64,000 nt of DNA from Atrichornis clamosus (taxonomy: Eukaryota; Chordata; Aves; Passeriformes; Menuridae): positions 124,001 through 188,000 of the forward strand of contig WBMZ01011698.1 in NCBI GenBank assembly GCA_013400975.1. The letters run 5' to 3'. A program made the position numbers and the translations under genes. The notes under the pieces are model-generated. The model did no database searches, was not told the DNA's origin, and was given only the letters and a program-made list of their open reading frames with translations. Positions 36,236-46,512 of the stretch are shown here, in pieces; within the stretch, counting starts at the first letter, position 1; each line of letters starts with the position of its first letter.

Positions 36236-36290
36236 GAGAATTACAGAATTGTAGAATGGTTTGAGCTGGAAGGGACCTCGAATGCCCTCA
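36236..36290 (-). mobile_element. CR1 LINE 3' stub, 55 bp
   Basis: Two terminal 8-mers (attacaga, attgtaga), then 'atggtttgagctggaaggg' and 'acctcgaatg'. Truncated or diverged after that. Confidence 0.75.
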
Positions 36291-36414
36291 GCCCTCTCAC
36301 CCTCTGCTTTGGGTTCCCCTCTCTAAATATCTCCTCTCCTTCTACCAGCCTGTGAAAACCCTCACCAGTGCCCAGGACCATGCAATGAATTGTGTCTGAA
36401 CCTTCTTAAAATCT

Positions 36415-36480
36415 CACAGAATCCAGACTGGTTTGGGTTGCAGGAGCCCTTAAACATCCAGTTCCAAGCCCCCAGCAAAT
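36415..36480 (-). mobile_element. CR1 LINE 3' stub, type A, 66 bp
   Basis: 'cacagaatccagactgg', 'tttgggttgcaggagccc' and 'catccagttccaagcccc'. Confidence 0.75.
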
Positions 36481-37096
36481 GCTGCATAAAGGGGAAAATT
36501 TATTTTGCATGGCTTTTTCTTCCCCAGATATATTTTGCAAGCCATTCCTGCTACTCTGAAAGTTTTATTACTTACCTCAACTTCACTTTCTGTTGAAATA
36601 AAGTCTCTCCTTTCAATTGAAACTGAATTTCCTCAGCCCTCTTTCTGCACCCTGCAAAGTCCTGCTGTTCCCCTGCTTCCAGCCTCAAAGGGAACAGATG
36701 ACCTTGCTCAGATCATCTCTGGGGAGTTGCATGGGGCTTTGGAGGAGAGGAGAACCACGTTGCTGCACTCAGCCATCAGCTCATGCAAATGTCACTGTCA
36801 ATTCAGCTGAAGTCTGCTGGGCAAATTCCAGCATTCTGTGCAGGGAAAAGAAAAAAACAAAAACAAAGAGAAAGAAAAAAAAAGGAGTTGGCAGAGGTAA
36901 AGGGATATGCCAGAAATTTTTGTATCTTTTTCTTTTTTTTTTTTTTTCTGTCTCTCAGGGTTCTTTGGGGTTTTTCCTCCTTCATTGAGCTGGTTTGTGG
37001 TGTTGTACTGCTTGAGCCCACACTGAGCTAATTATTAACCTCTTAACTAATTGCTAACTTAGTGATGAGTGGGGATGGAGAGAACTCCAAGCCTTA
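36481..37096. other. Single-copy DNA with A-rich and T-rich runs
   Basis: An A-rich run (36845-36883) is followed about 50 bp later by a T-run (36933-36947). They could pair as a loose hairpin. No gene was seen. Confidence 0.45.
36845..36947. repeat. A-rich run then T15 run
   Basis: Low-complexity A-rich stretch with scattered C and G, about 50 bp of mixed sequence, then fifteen T. Possible tail of a retrocopy, but no source gene was recognised. Confidence 0.7.
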
Positions 37097-37400
37097 TCAT
37101 GGAATTATTAAGGTTGAAAAAGACCTCCAAGATCACCAAGGTCCATCACTAACCCAGCACCGCGCTCACCCCTAAACCACACCCCATGTGCCACCTCCAC
37201 ATGCCTTTGGACCCTTCCAGGGATGGGGCCTCCACCCCTACCCTGGCCATCCTGTTCCAGTGCTTGACCACCCTTTCAGTAAAGAAATTTTCCCTGATAT
37301 CCCACCTTCACCTTCCCTGGATCAATTTTAGGCCATTTCCTCTTGTCCTAGCCCTTCTTACTTGGGACAGAAGACTGACTCCGCTGCTGCCTCCTGTCAG
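37097..37400 (-). mobile_element. CR1 LINE fragment, type B
   Basis: 'catggaattattaaggttg', 'agacctccaagatcaccaag', 'ccatgtgccacctccacatg', 'cttccagggatggggcctc', 'tcagtaaagaaattttccc' and 'ggccatttcctcttgtcct'. It ends about 145 bp before the tRNA gene. Confidence 0.93.
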
Positions 37401-37545
37401 TTCTGGAGCTCAGGCTGTTCTTTGCTTCCCAGCTGGACGGCAGAGGAGAGTCCTGGATGCCCCAGGAAGTGCTCCATGCCCTTGAAGGACGCACTCTTGG
37501 GAAAAGATCCAGGAATTTCAGGATGCAGAGGAGCAGGTTCCAGAG

Positions 37546-37628
37546 GTCAGGATGGCCGAGCGGTCTAAGGCGCTGCGTTCAGGTCGCAGTCTCCCCTGGA
37601 GGCGTGGGTTCGAATCCCACTCCTGACA
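37546..37628 (+). tRNA. tRNA-Leu (anticodon CAG)
   Basis: An 83-base type II tRNA gene without intron. The acceptor stem pairs perfectly: GTCAGGA (37546-37552) with TCCTGAC (37621-37627), followed by discriminator A. The D arm carries the A box (TGGCCGAGCGG). The anticodon stem CTGCG/CGCAG encloses the loop TTCAGGT, giving anticodon CAG at 37580-37582, which reads CTG leucine codons. A long variable arm (TCTCCCCTGGAGGCG) is typical of leucine tRNA. The T arm has the B box GGTTCGAATCC. As far as I recall, it matches the vertebrate tRNA-Leu-CAG sequence closely, so it looks intact. It is transcribed by Pol III from internal A and B boxes. The nearest T4 run is about 100 bases downstream (37728-37731), with only TTCTTT at 37631-37636 close by. 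CCA is not encoded, as expected in eukaryotes. Confidence 0.97.
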
Positions 37629-37778
37629 ACTTCTTTGCTGGTCAAACCTTACCCCACAGGGAATTCTGCTGCCTCCCAGTGTAAGAGACGTTCCTGGGAA
37701 TGTCCCTGCTCTGGTCCAGCCCCTGGATTTTCCCCCCACTATTGGTTGTTCAGGTTGGCAGTGATGAGGTTGAAGAGA

Positions 37779-37916
37779 GGTGGAATTTTGGCTTTCCAAA
37801 TGATCAGCACCTGGCTCAGGTGGAATTTTGGCTTTCCAAATGATCAACACCTGGCTCAGGTGGAATTTNCACAATCAACACCTGGTTCAGGTGGAATTTT
37901 GGCTTTTTTGGTGTTT
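37779..37916. repeat. 40-bp minisatellite with assembly N
   Basis: The unit starts 'ggtggaattttggctttcc' and ends 'cacctggctca'. Starts at 37779 and 37819 are exactly 40 bp apart. The third unit (37859) is about 31 bp, has lost the 'ggctttccaaatg' part and contains the single N of the window at 37869. A partial fourth follows at 37890. The short unit beside an ambiguous base suggests a collapsed or misassembled array. Confidence 0.9.
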
Positions 37917-38089
37917 TACAGGCACCAGGTCTGTCTCAAAGGGGGAAACGGGTTGCATCCCATAAGTTGAGGGCTGATAGTGAGGGCTTTGAATGAGGTT
38001 TGAAGGGGATAAAACCAGGCTTGCTGGGTGAGCCCAGGGCCACCATGCCACTGTTGGGCTTGAAATCCATCTGCCTGTGGGATGGAAGG

Positions 38090-38240
38090 CTCTGCAGAGG
38101 GATCTGGACAGGCTGGAGTGTTCAAAAATGAGTCAATGTGGCACTTTGTGACATGGTTCCGTCGTCATGGTGGTATTTGGTCAAGGACTGAATGTGATGA
38201 TCTTGGAGGTATTTTCCAAACTTTGTTCTACGATTCTCAA
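38090..38240 (+). mobile_element. CR1 LINE fragment, type B, internally deleted
   Basis: 'tctgcagagggatctggaca' belongs to CR1 well upstream of the 3' UTR, yet it joins to 'gttcaaaaatgagtcaatg' and 'gatcttggaggtattttcc' near the 3' end. An internal segment is missing. Confidence 0.82.
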
Positions 38241-38281
38241 ACCCCAGAAATCTGCTTCAAACCCAAACAAGACAACAAGGC

Positions 38282-38299
38282 AAAAAAAAAAAAAAAAAA
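38282..38299. repeat. Poly(A) run, A18
   Basis: Eighteen A followed by a CAGCAGCTGCAGCAG stretch. It lies 40 bases after the CR1 3' end, but CR1 does not normally end in poly(A). Confidence 0.85.
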
Positions 38300-38355
38300 G
38301 CAGCAGCTGCAGCAGTTAAACTCAGAGCAATCTTTTCATTGGACAATTTTTTCCC

Positions 38356-38624
38356 TCATGCACGTGTGACTTCATAACTTTTATGCTGCAAATTCTTGGA
38401 GATGATGTCTTTTATTGATGGTGTTTTATACAGCACTGCAACGTTAGTGCTGCTGGTAGTGGAAATGTCCTCATCTGTCAGAGCAGGAACTACCAGCAAT
38501 AACTGCTCCACTGCTCTTCCACAAGCATTTTTTGGTCGTATCTTATCACCATTGCAATCAAATCCCAGGTCCTGGATTTCTTCCACCACTCCTTTTGAAA
38601 ACCAGCAGCAGGTTCTCGAGAACC
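38356..38624 (-). CDS. Coding-like segment, possible last exon, unidentified
   Basis: On the minus strand a pyrimidine-rich stretch ends in an acceptor-like AG (38625-38626). It is followed by about 88 codons to a TGA at 38356-38358. The reading differs from nearby chance frames: acidic and lysine-rich helix-like segments (near VVEEIQDLGFD), a run of Leu/Val (EQLLLVVPALTDED), a Ser/Thr cluster, then a basic tail (IKDIISKNLQHK). Codon use is mixed and natural. I do not recognise the protein. It may be a terminal exon, a fragment of a decayed retrocopy, or a lucky frame; the plus strand is also open here. The wider open frame runs to 38730, but its first part looks non-coding. No poly(A) signal was recognised close downstream. 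Confidence 0.27.
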
Positions 38625-39015
38625 CTGTGCCTCCCAGGCAAAGAGGGGAATCCAGCAAACAAAGGTGCACAAAAAGAGCAGGAAAACAGGTTTGTCTTGA
38701 AAGGCAAGGAAATTGCACCAAATGAATCATCCCATCTTTACTTTCTTACTAAAAACAACGCAGGAGCACTTTCTGCAGTCTCATTGTGCACCTTCCATAA
38801 AATATCATTACAAAAGGACCTTTCCTGCTGAGGGGAAGGCAAAAAAAGAGTCCAGGGCTGATGTCAGGGCACTGATGACTTTCAAGCTTTAAGCTAAAAA
38901 ATAAAGTCATCCTTTGAGACAGACACTGTGGAAGGAAAGGCTTGACTGCTGCAAGAGCCCAAGTGTGAATATAAAACCATGAAGGCTCTTGCCATGCCAT
39001 GGTCAGGCCACACCA

Positions 39016-39183
39016 GAGTTGGTGACTCCACCCCTACCCTGGGCAGCCTGTTTTGATGCTTGACCACTCTTTCAGTGAATAATTTTTTCCTCCTATCCAA
39101 CCTGAACCTCTCCTGGTGCAATTTGAGGTCGTCTTCCCTCGTCCTGTCATTAATTATGTGGGAGAAGAGGCCAAGCCTTGTCT
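39016..39183 (-). mobile_element. CR1 LINE fragment, type B, 3' tip lost
   Basis: Starts inside the UTR at 'gttggtgactccacccc', then 'gaccactctttcagtgaat' and 'cctgaacctctcctggtgc', to 'gagaagaggccaagcc'. No terminal 8-mers precede it. Confidence 0.87.
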
Positions 39184-39708
39184 CTAATTACAATCTCTAT
39201 TTGCAACAGCTTTGTTAAAATCAGATGTTCTGGTGCAGTCAGCAGTGAGATACTTCTCCCAAAACTGCTGCTGAGCAGAAAGGATTGGGTGTTCTGGGAT
39301 CATCTGGCTCCCACTGTGGAATGGTGCTCGTTCAGCACATGAGAATATCAAGGAAGAGCTGGTAAACTGCAGAGGGTGGTGTAGAACAACTCCAAGTATT
39401 TAAAAAATCAGGGCGGGGAGGAGATTAAAAGGAAACAATATGTGCAATTTGTCTAATCTGTGACTAAGGGGACCAGAGCTGTCTACAAGCATTTGCAGAA
39501 TGCAAAACCAACAAAGAATGAGAAAGATTGGCTTCGAGTGGAACAAAGAGTATTATTAGGAGCAGTGGGAAGTGAAAGAAAATACAGCCTGGACTGCTGA
39601 GGAATTGAATGTGTTCTGCTGTAGACATTATATAACACTTGTATTAAAAACTTCATCTTTCCAGAAATATCTGGGGGTTTACAGAATATCTGATGATAAT
39701 TCATCATC

Positions 39709-39734
39709 TTTTGTTGTTGTTGTTGTCATTGTTG
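39709..39734. repeat. Short (TTG)n microsatellite
   Basis: Five uninterrupted TTG units plus a degenerate tail. Confidence 0.85.
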
Positions 39735-40097
39735 ATTTTAAATAGAAACAATAAAAAAAAATAGTTCTGGCCTTCAGTGAGTGACTTGAAAAGAAGCACC
39801 ATCTGTACACTAATTTTTAATAAACAGGATTATACATCAAAAGACTCTTGGCTGGATTCTACTCTGATTCCTGGGTTCTTGGAAAGGCAGGAGGGCACCA
39901 AGAGCTCCTCTGGACACACTGAGTCCACTTTAGAGAGACCTCAGAAACAGGACCATGAAGGAGAAATGCTGAGAAGTTGATGGTACAGAAGGAAATCGGT
40001 TGAATTCCCCCAAAAAACCTTCACTGCAGAAGAAAGACATCTCCCCAAAAATTTGTTCAGTGCCTCCCAGACTTAATCTCTATTTATATATCTATGT

Positions 40098-40123
40098 GTC
40101 TGTGTATGTACATACACACAGAC
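40098..40123. repeat. Near-perfect 26-bp palindrome
   Basis: Left arm GTCTGTGTATGT, right arm ACATACACACAGAC. The arms pair fully except for one extra AC in the right arm. Confidence 0.9.
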
Positions 40124-40128
40124 GCACG

Positions 40129-40152
40129 TATGTGTATTTATAAATACACATA
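40129..40152. repeat. Perfect 24-bp palindrome
   Basis: TATGTGTATTTA followed directly by its reverse complement TAAATACACATA, with no spacer. It sits 5 bp after another palindrome. Confidence 0.95.
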
Positions 40153-40809
40153 AAAATGTATTCACACCTATAGATAGGGAACTGGTGCATTTCACACGGA
40201 ATTTTATAGGAAATTAATGTCCTACTCCCCAAATCTGGGTTGCAGAAGCCGGATGGTGGGGGAGATATTTCTTTTCTGATCCTATGAGGTGCAAGATTCT
40301 CCCCACAAACTGATGCAGTGTGTTCCAGAAGGATTTCTGCAGCTCTTGAGGATAATTAGGTACATAAATGTGTAGGTAGGTGGGCAGACAGTCAGATAGG
40401 CACATGGAATTTGCTTGTTCCAGCACCTTCTAAGTGGACACCAACTTGGAATATTTCACAGAAAAAAGTTGTTCCTTTCCTGATTAGCTTTAGCATTTGT
40501 ATTCACAGGAATTTTGTGGTTTTCTTGGCATCAGAATTATCTCAGCAGCTTCCCTGCAACATGGGAAGCACTTTGATTGGCATCCAAATATTCTGGGAGA
40601 GGCCTATCAAAGAGGAATTTGATAGAAATGTTCCTGAGATAAAGAGTCCCCTCTTGGCCAAGGGACTTCAGGACAGCCCTGTGTCCAAGGGAGGTTCAGA
40701 TAATGGTCTGGTTGTCCCCTTTAAAGTGATTCAGTGGGATATGGCATGAACATGTTCACCTTTAAAACACTGGGCACTGAGACAGTACTTGAGAATGTCT
40801 TCCCCAGGG

Positions 40810-41100
40810 AGAATATTCCAAGTTGGGAGGGACCTGCAAAGATCTACGAGTCAAATTCCAGGCCCTGCACAGGACATCCCAACAATCTCACCCTGTGCCT
40901 GAGAGAATTGTCCAAATACTCCTTAAACTCTGGCAGATTCGGGGCTGTGACCATTCCCTGGGGAGCCTGTTCAGTGCCCAAACACCTCTGAGAGAAAACT
41001 TTTCCTAATATCCAACCTAAACCTCCCCTGGCACAACTTCATGCTGTTTCCTCATGTCCTATCTATCACTGATAACCAGAGAGAAGAGACCACCCCACCT
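40810..41100 (-). mobile_element. CR1 LINE fragment, type E
   Basis: Starts in a worn 3' end (gaatattccaagttgggagg), then 'gcacaggacatcccaacaat', 'tgtgcctgagagaattgtcc' and 'cctaatatccaacctaaacc', to 'gaagagaccaccccacc'. The terminal 8-mers are lost. Confidence 0.88.
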
Positions 41101-43089
41101 GTGCAATCCCATCCCATGTTCTGATGTGCACACCTCATGCCCCAAAATGATCCTTTTTCCCCCTGGAAATTGCCTGGTTTTCAAATGGATGGCAACAGGT
41201 CCATGCTTGAGCAGGAAGGATTTGGGGAGGGGGAGGAAGGCACCTCAGATTTTAGGTGTTTGCAGTGAACCAGTTGTCCAGACAATTAAGGGGAGCTCAG
41301 GTGGTCTGCTCCAGCCTCCGTGCCTTAGGGGAGGCTCCGTGGTGGTGTCCAGACAAATCACCTCCCACACACACTGACTAATTACTGTTCTCTGCCCAAT
41401 TAGCACATAGCAATCCTCCAAGCGAAAGCAAAACATCTGCACCCACTGAAAGGAAGGCCATGAGCTGAATCCAGAATGTGTCTCCTCTTTCCAGCAGGAA
41501 ATCTGGAGCTGTGCTTTCCTGCTGGAGCACGAAATCAAACAAGAGCTGACAACAAACACACACCACTCCTGCAGTCCCCTGAAACACAGTGAGGGGCTGA
41601 CACAAGAGAGTCACAGGCATTTCAGTCCCAAAGTTTATTATATGCCCTGCTTAATTGCTTATAATTTACATGGAAAAAGCAATAATTTCTCTTTTCTTTC
41701 ATAGTTGCACTCGACTATTAAGGATCCGACTGCATTTTCCCCCCTTTCAATCATTGGACCCGACCATTATTTTGACAGGGCTTTTTTCAGTCTTATTTTG
41801 CTATTACTGCTCAGTGGATGGTTTATATTGCTAATTAGCATCTATTAAGGCTGTTATCCCATTCAAGCCTTGATGAATGGAGATGGAAAGGAACGAGGCA
41901 TCAGAATAAATCAGAGCACGAGGAACTGAGTTCTCCTTTGGGAAATCTCTCCGAGTTGAACATGCCTGTGTGTGTGCAGTTGAATTTTATAAATGCACCC
42001 TGTATCATTGCTGTTATGGTGCTTAACATGTCTCTCAAACTTGTCATCCAAGGTCTGGATGCTATAAAACAGAAGAGTTGTCATCCTGGAGACAGCATCC
42101 TGTCTCCAGGATCCAATGAGCAACTGAAAAAAAACAGGAGAAATATAAGCACTGGGGAAAAAATATGAATAACATAAAACCAGTGTTCAGAAATCTTAAA
42201 TTCAGCGACTTTCCAAGCCTGAGGTGTTAACAGTCCTTGATAAAAATTATAGAAGTTATACTGGGCAGTGATATCCTGAGCAAACAGAAAATTTACAACC
42301 TGTGTAGATGGGAGGAGCAAAGGAAAGACCATTTTGCTCCTTGTGTCATTGGGGAACTGAATCTTGCAAAGAACAAAGGTCAGCAATTCAGAAGAGATGA
42401 TTATTGCACAGGAAAAAGGCCTGCAAGGGATGTCACTGCTGAAAGGGATGTGAATTCCAGGGATAACCCATCAAGTGGACTCTAAGAAGCCCCGGACAGA
42501 TCCCAAGACTGACTTGTAGGCATTGTAGTCCTAACACAGGAATCTTTCCCCACAAAAAAAAACCCCAAAAAACCCCAAGACATTTTTAACGAGACATTTA
42601 AAAAGAAAACCAAAGGAAATATCCTGCCCCTTTAATTTTTTATCCTTTCCTCTGCCTGCAAGCCCCATTTTTGGGATGTAGGGTGGCACACGCATCTTTC
42701 CTGTGTCCTGTGAGATGGCATAAACCCCAACAGGTCTTTATATAAATACTCACATGGAAAAACACCACTCTTGTTATTCCAGCCCACGGTGGAAAATCAA
42801 TTCCAGCCCTTATCCTGTGCCTTTCCTTTTTTTTCTGTGACCTCTTGGTGGGATGCGTCAAAAATGAGTCTGCCTCCAAACCCCATGCAGTGAGGTTCCC
42901 TGCCTTTGTTTGGATAAAACATTTCCATGTTTGCTGCTGGAAGAAGACTCCATATGTGGTGTAAGCTGGAAAAAAGCCTGGAGAGATGGACCAACAAATA
43001 GGAGCTCCGGAGCTGGGGTGGTGTTCCCTGTGTTGGAGATCTCCATAGAGTTCCATCTGCAGAAAAAAAATCAATGAAACAGAGCTGAT
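41101..43089. other. Single-copy DNA with hairpin
   Basis: About 2 kb. 41620-41930 is AT-rich with homeodomain-type cores (ctaattagc) and retained CpGs, possibly conserved non-coding DNA. A perfect hairpin lies at 42083-42112. An A/C tract (aaaaccccaaaaaacccc) lies near 42550. Confidence 0.4.
42083..42112. repeat. Perfect 13-bp inverted repeat, 4-nt loop
   Basis: ATCCTGGAGACAG, loop CATC, then CTGTCTCCAGGAT. No mismatch in 13 pairs. Shorter than a miRNA precursor stem, so a DNA structure or a recent local inverted duplication is more likely. Confidence 0.95.
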
Positions 43090-43632
43090 GGATAAGACTG
43101 GAAGGCAGGGATCAAAGGCAATCTGGAATTAAATCTGGTGAGGGACATGAAGGGCAACAAGATTTCTACAGGAATATCAGCAGCAAAAGGGAGAGTAAGG
43201 AAAATGTGGGCCTGAGGCTCAGCAGGGTGGGAATTCCGGTGGCAAAGAACATGGAAGTGGCCCAGGATCTCAAGGTCTTCTTCACTTGAGTCTTTGCTGA
43301 TAAGATCTGCCTTCAGAAATCCCTTTTTGCTGGACCAGAGCAAGGAAGGCTTATCCTCAGGGGAGGAGGATCCAGGTAGGGAACACTAAGGCAAAACAGA
43401 CCCACAGAATGCATGGATGAGAAGAGGATGCATCCATGGGAACTGATGTCATTGCAAGGTCACCCTCAATCATCTCTGAAAGGTCATGGTGGCCATGAAA
43501 GTTCTTGGGAGCAGAAGGAGGCAAATGCCAATCCTGTCTTCAAGGACAAGAAGGGTAACTCAGGACAGTGAGCTCTCAGTCCCTGGGAAGCTGCTGGAGC
43601 AGCTGATCCTGGAAACTGTTGTGAAATACATG
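43090..43632 (+). pseudogene. CR1 ORF2 reverse transcriptase remnant
   Basis: This is the only CR1 protein-coding piece seen. The plus strand reads VAQDLKVFF-T-stop-VFADK-ICLQKS, matching the start of the CR1 reverse transcriptase domain (consensus of the form AEVLNAFFASVF). Further on are DVIARSPSIISERSW and VPGKLLEQLILETV, which in CR1 lead into RT. In-frame stops (at the 'cttcacttgagtc' position and after SWWP) and at least one frame change mark it as dead. ORF2 encodes endonuclease and RT for the LINE's own copying. The endonuclease part and the RT core with its catalytic residues are absent here. Confidence 0.85.
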
Positions 43633-43997
43633 TTCAGTTATTTGAATTTCAGTGAGGAAACTTAATGATTGTTGTGGAAAATGCCTGTGGAAAACAGGAA
43701 TTGATGGTGTGCTGAGATCATTGGTTTGGGGCTGGCTGCTTCTCTGAGTCTCTCGACGCTGTTTGCAAACTGCTCTGAGCAGGAACAATCTGTTCCTTCA
43801 GTCTTCAACTGCAGTGGGATTTTGCTCCAAGTCTGGATCCGACCACAGCTAAAATATTTGGCATTCCAAACCAGAACAATTTGGATAGGTTACTGATACC
43901 AAGAGCTGGAAGAACTGAATTTAGGAAGGGCTGAACAACCTACTGGAGGGGCCCTTTTTATGAAGGAATGCAGGTGGATTTTGGACAGCACCACCTA
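43633..43997. other. Unassigned stretch between CR1 ORF2 and 3' end
   Basis: About 365 bp. Parts such as 'ccaagtctggatccgacc' resemble CR1 between RT and UTR, but I cannot align it. It may be a diverged part of the same element or an insertion. Confidence 0.35.
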
Positions 43998-44128
43998 AAC
44001 CTTGGACAAGGCTCTCAGGCACATTGTGGGATTCTTGGAGATGTCCAGTGCAGGGCCAGGAGTTGGACTCATGATCCTTGTGAGTCCCTTCCAACTCAGG
44101 GTAATCTCTGATTTGGTGATTCTGTGAA
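43998..44128 (+). mobile_element. CR1 LINE 3' stub, type E
   Basis: 'ggacaaggctctcaggcac', 'gggattcttggagatgtcc', 'aggagttggactcatgatcc' and 'tgagtcccttccaactcagg', ending GATTCTGTGA. It is probably the 3' end of the same element as the RT remnant. Confidence 0.9.
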
Positions 44129-46125
44129 GTCTGAAGACATTGCTGTCTGTACTGACAGATCTCCAGCTGGCACATGGATGAGGACATCAGGACAGAGGTG
44201 CCTGGATCTGGACACAAATCCCTCCAGTCTCGTATTTCCACAGTCCTGCCCCAAGGACTGCAAACCACAGCTCAGAGATCGTGGGGGGACACAGGCTGGC
44301 AGAGCAGGAGGTCATCTCTTCTCCTAACCTGCTCCAAGGATGTTCTTTAACCCCATTCCTGAGGGTCTGACCTATCCCAAAGTGGTTTTGAGCTGGATTC
44401 AAATGGCCTGACATCGTCCTGTCTGTGCGTGGCTGTTGCCTTTTCTGTGTGTTTTCCTTGTAGCTTTTGAACTCCTCTGAATCAAATCCCCCCTGGCAAC
44501 AGAGCAGAGGTCTCAAAGGTTCTCAGGGGTTATATTTCCACGAGCTTCAAAATCAACAGGACACAAATCTGTAGGGAAATAAACTTCATTAACCCTGATA
44601 CTTGTGGTACCACTGCTTTTCTCTCTTTGTTAACCCACAGAAAGGTAAGATCATTTACCTCCTCAAATAAGGATAACAAATATTATTTTACACCCTGCCA
44701 TTCAAAGGATAGAAGAGAAAATCTCTGCCCACTGATGTTGGTTCTATTCAGTGGAGGACTAAATTCAGATTTTCTTTGATAGACATGTTCCTGAGATAAA
44801 GACAAGTCTCTGGTCTCTTTTAGGAAGTAGAAACATAATTTCTATGTAGGGAAATGCACAGGTTTAAGAATGCAATAATAGTTTGAAGGTCTGGATGTTT
44901 GGAAGATCAGTGTTGTCCAATCGGCAGCGTGTCAAGGACAAGGACTTCTGCAAAAACATGAAATAGCACTTGGAAAACAACTGGAAGAAAACCCATCAGT
45001 GGAGGAGAGGAATGACACAAAATTCTGCCTGACGGTGAATAAGCCAAAACCGTGGCAATAGAAACCAGTAAAGGAATAGCTAAGACTGATACTCATTTTT
45101 TCAGGTGTCTAAAAACCAAAAGCCACTGCAGCAACACTACAAAAACAACCACAAAAATGGTACTGAAAAAATAGCTGGCTGTTATGTTAAAGAAGGTTAT
45201 GAGTCCCTGGTGTGAAAGAGCAATTCTTGCGTTCCTTTTTTCACAGTGTTTGTGTTTCCTAGGAAGTTTTGGGCAGAGAAGTTGGGAGAAAAACAGTTTG
45301 TTTGACTAATTTTCTGCTGAACTCTCTGACAGAGGAACCTTCCACTTCCAACTGTGCATTGAAAACAGAGATAAAACAGGAGGGACCTGGTCAGGTGGGA
45401 AAGTCAGGAATAAGCAGAAATGAGGGAACTCACAGAAAATGTGTGACCAAGCCTCACGAAATATAGAAGAAAAGTGGCTTTTCCCTAGGGATCCTGAAAA
45501 AGCAGTTTTGTTGCAACTCAGAAAATACTGGAAACTGCTGGACTAATGATGGGAGAAATTGATCTGTTTTATAAGACAATGATCAAAGGATATCTTTGTT
45601 TTCAAATTCAATTTTTTTTCCTCATTTTCTCCAGCAGATTCAAAGACCTTTCTTTAAACAACACATTTATCAAGCTGGAGTTCAGGAATGCAAACCTTTA
45701 GAGATGCAAAGACAGCTCGATGGGGACTTTTTGTGCTCACTTTAATTCAGGATTTAGGAGAATCCACTTCAAAGCTCTCTCTGACTCCAGGACCCATCAT
45801 ACTGGCACTGAAGGGTTTTTCCAAACCCTTCCAGACCTCTTGTCACCAGTTCTCTACACTGCTCAGCTGGAGAAGTCTCATGTTCTGGATATTATCAGGA
45901 CGACTGATATCTGTTTATTTCTAATTAAACCAAGTGTGTCCAGTCTGTTCTTTATTACTGTGAGTCAAGAGGCAAAACAGGAACTGTTCAGGGTTTTTAA
46001 CCCAGTGGCAGCATAGGATTCCAGTTTTGGTAGCCCAGTAGAGCACTGGGGAGTAGGGAAGACTGAGGAACAGCTGGAAAAGTCTGCAGGGTTGATACAC
46101 ATCCTGAACTGTGCCTGAAAGTTTT
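44129..46125. other. Single-copy DNA, no gene seen
   Basis: About 2 kb without recognised repeats. Frames of 65-109 codons occur without domains. Confidence 0.4.
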
Positions 46126-46217
46126 TAGAATCATAGAATGGTTTGGGTAGGAAGGGACCTTAAATATGACCCAATTACAACCCCAGGGACACCTTCCACT
46201 AAACCTGTTTGCTCAGA
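46126..46217 (-). mobile_element. CR1 LINE 3' stub, type A
   Basis: 'gaatcatagaatggtttgg' then 'gtaggaagggaccttaaat', with a small deletion before 'agggacaccttccactaaac'. Confidence 0.88.
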
Positions 46218-46512
46218 GAAAAAAGTGTTTGTGAGTTTATCTAAATATCCCCATGGATCCCCAGCCATTTGAACAGCTTGGTGCATCTGTGTTGACTCTT
46301 AATTGGTGGATTTTGTGAGCTTTGCTTCTTCTTTTTTTAGTTCCTTTTGTGTTGCAGTAGAGGCTCATCTCTTTCATGCTCCAGCCCCTGTGAGACACCA
46401 GGAGGTGAAATCTGCCCTTTGGTCTAACACGAAAATAATGATTCACTGGAGTAATTGCTTTGGTTCCTGCAGTATTTTAGAGGCAGATTTACATTTCATC
46501 TGTAATTCTCTA
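46218..46512. other. Single-copy DNA before pyrimidine tract
   Basis: No gene or repeat family recognised. Confidence 0.4.

Larger units (their letters stand above)
38241..39015. other. Single-copy DNA with coding-like frame
   Basis: Contains the A18 run and the minus-strand coding-like segment 38356-38624. The rest has no recognised feature. Confidence 0.4.
39184..40809. other. Single-copy DNA with palindromes
   Basis: About 1.6 kb. Holds a (TTG)n run and two adjacent palindromes, listed separately. No gene was recognised; a 112-codon plus frame (40411-40749) has no known domain. Confidence 0.45.

Noticed and set aside
37457..37684. Frame reading through the tRNA gene
   Set aside because: The familiar peptide pattern is a translation of tRNA sequence, a known annotation artefact.
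42083..42112. miRNA precursor
   Set aside because: The stem is 13 bp, well below the 25-30 bp or more needed for a typical precursor.
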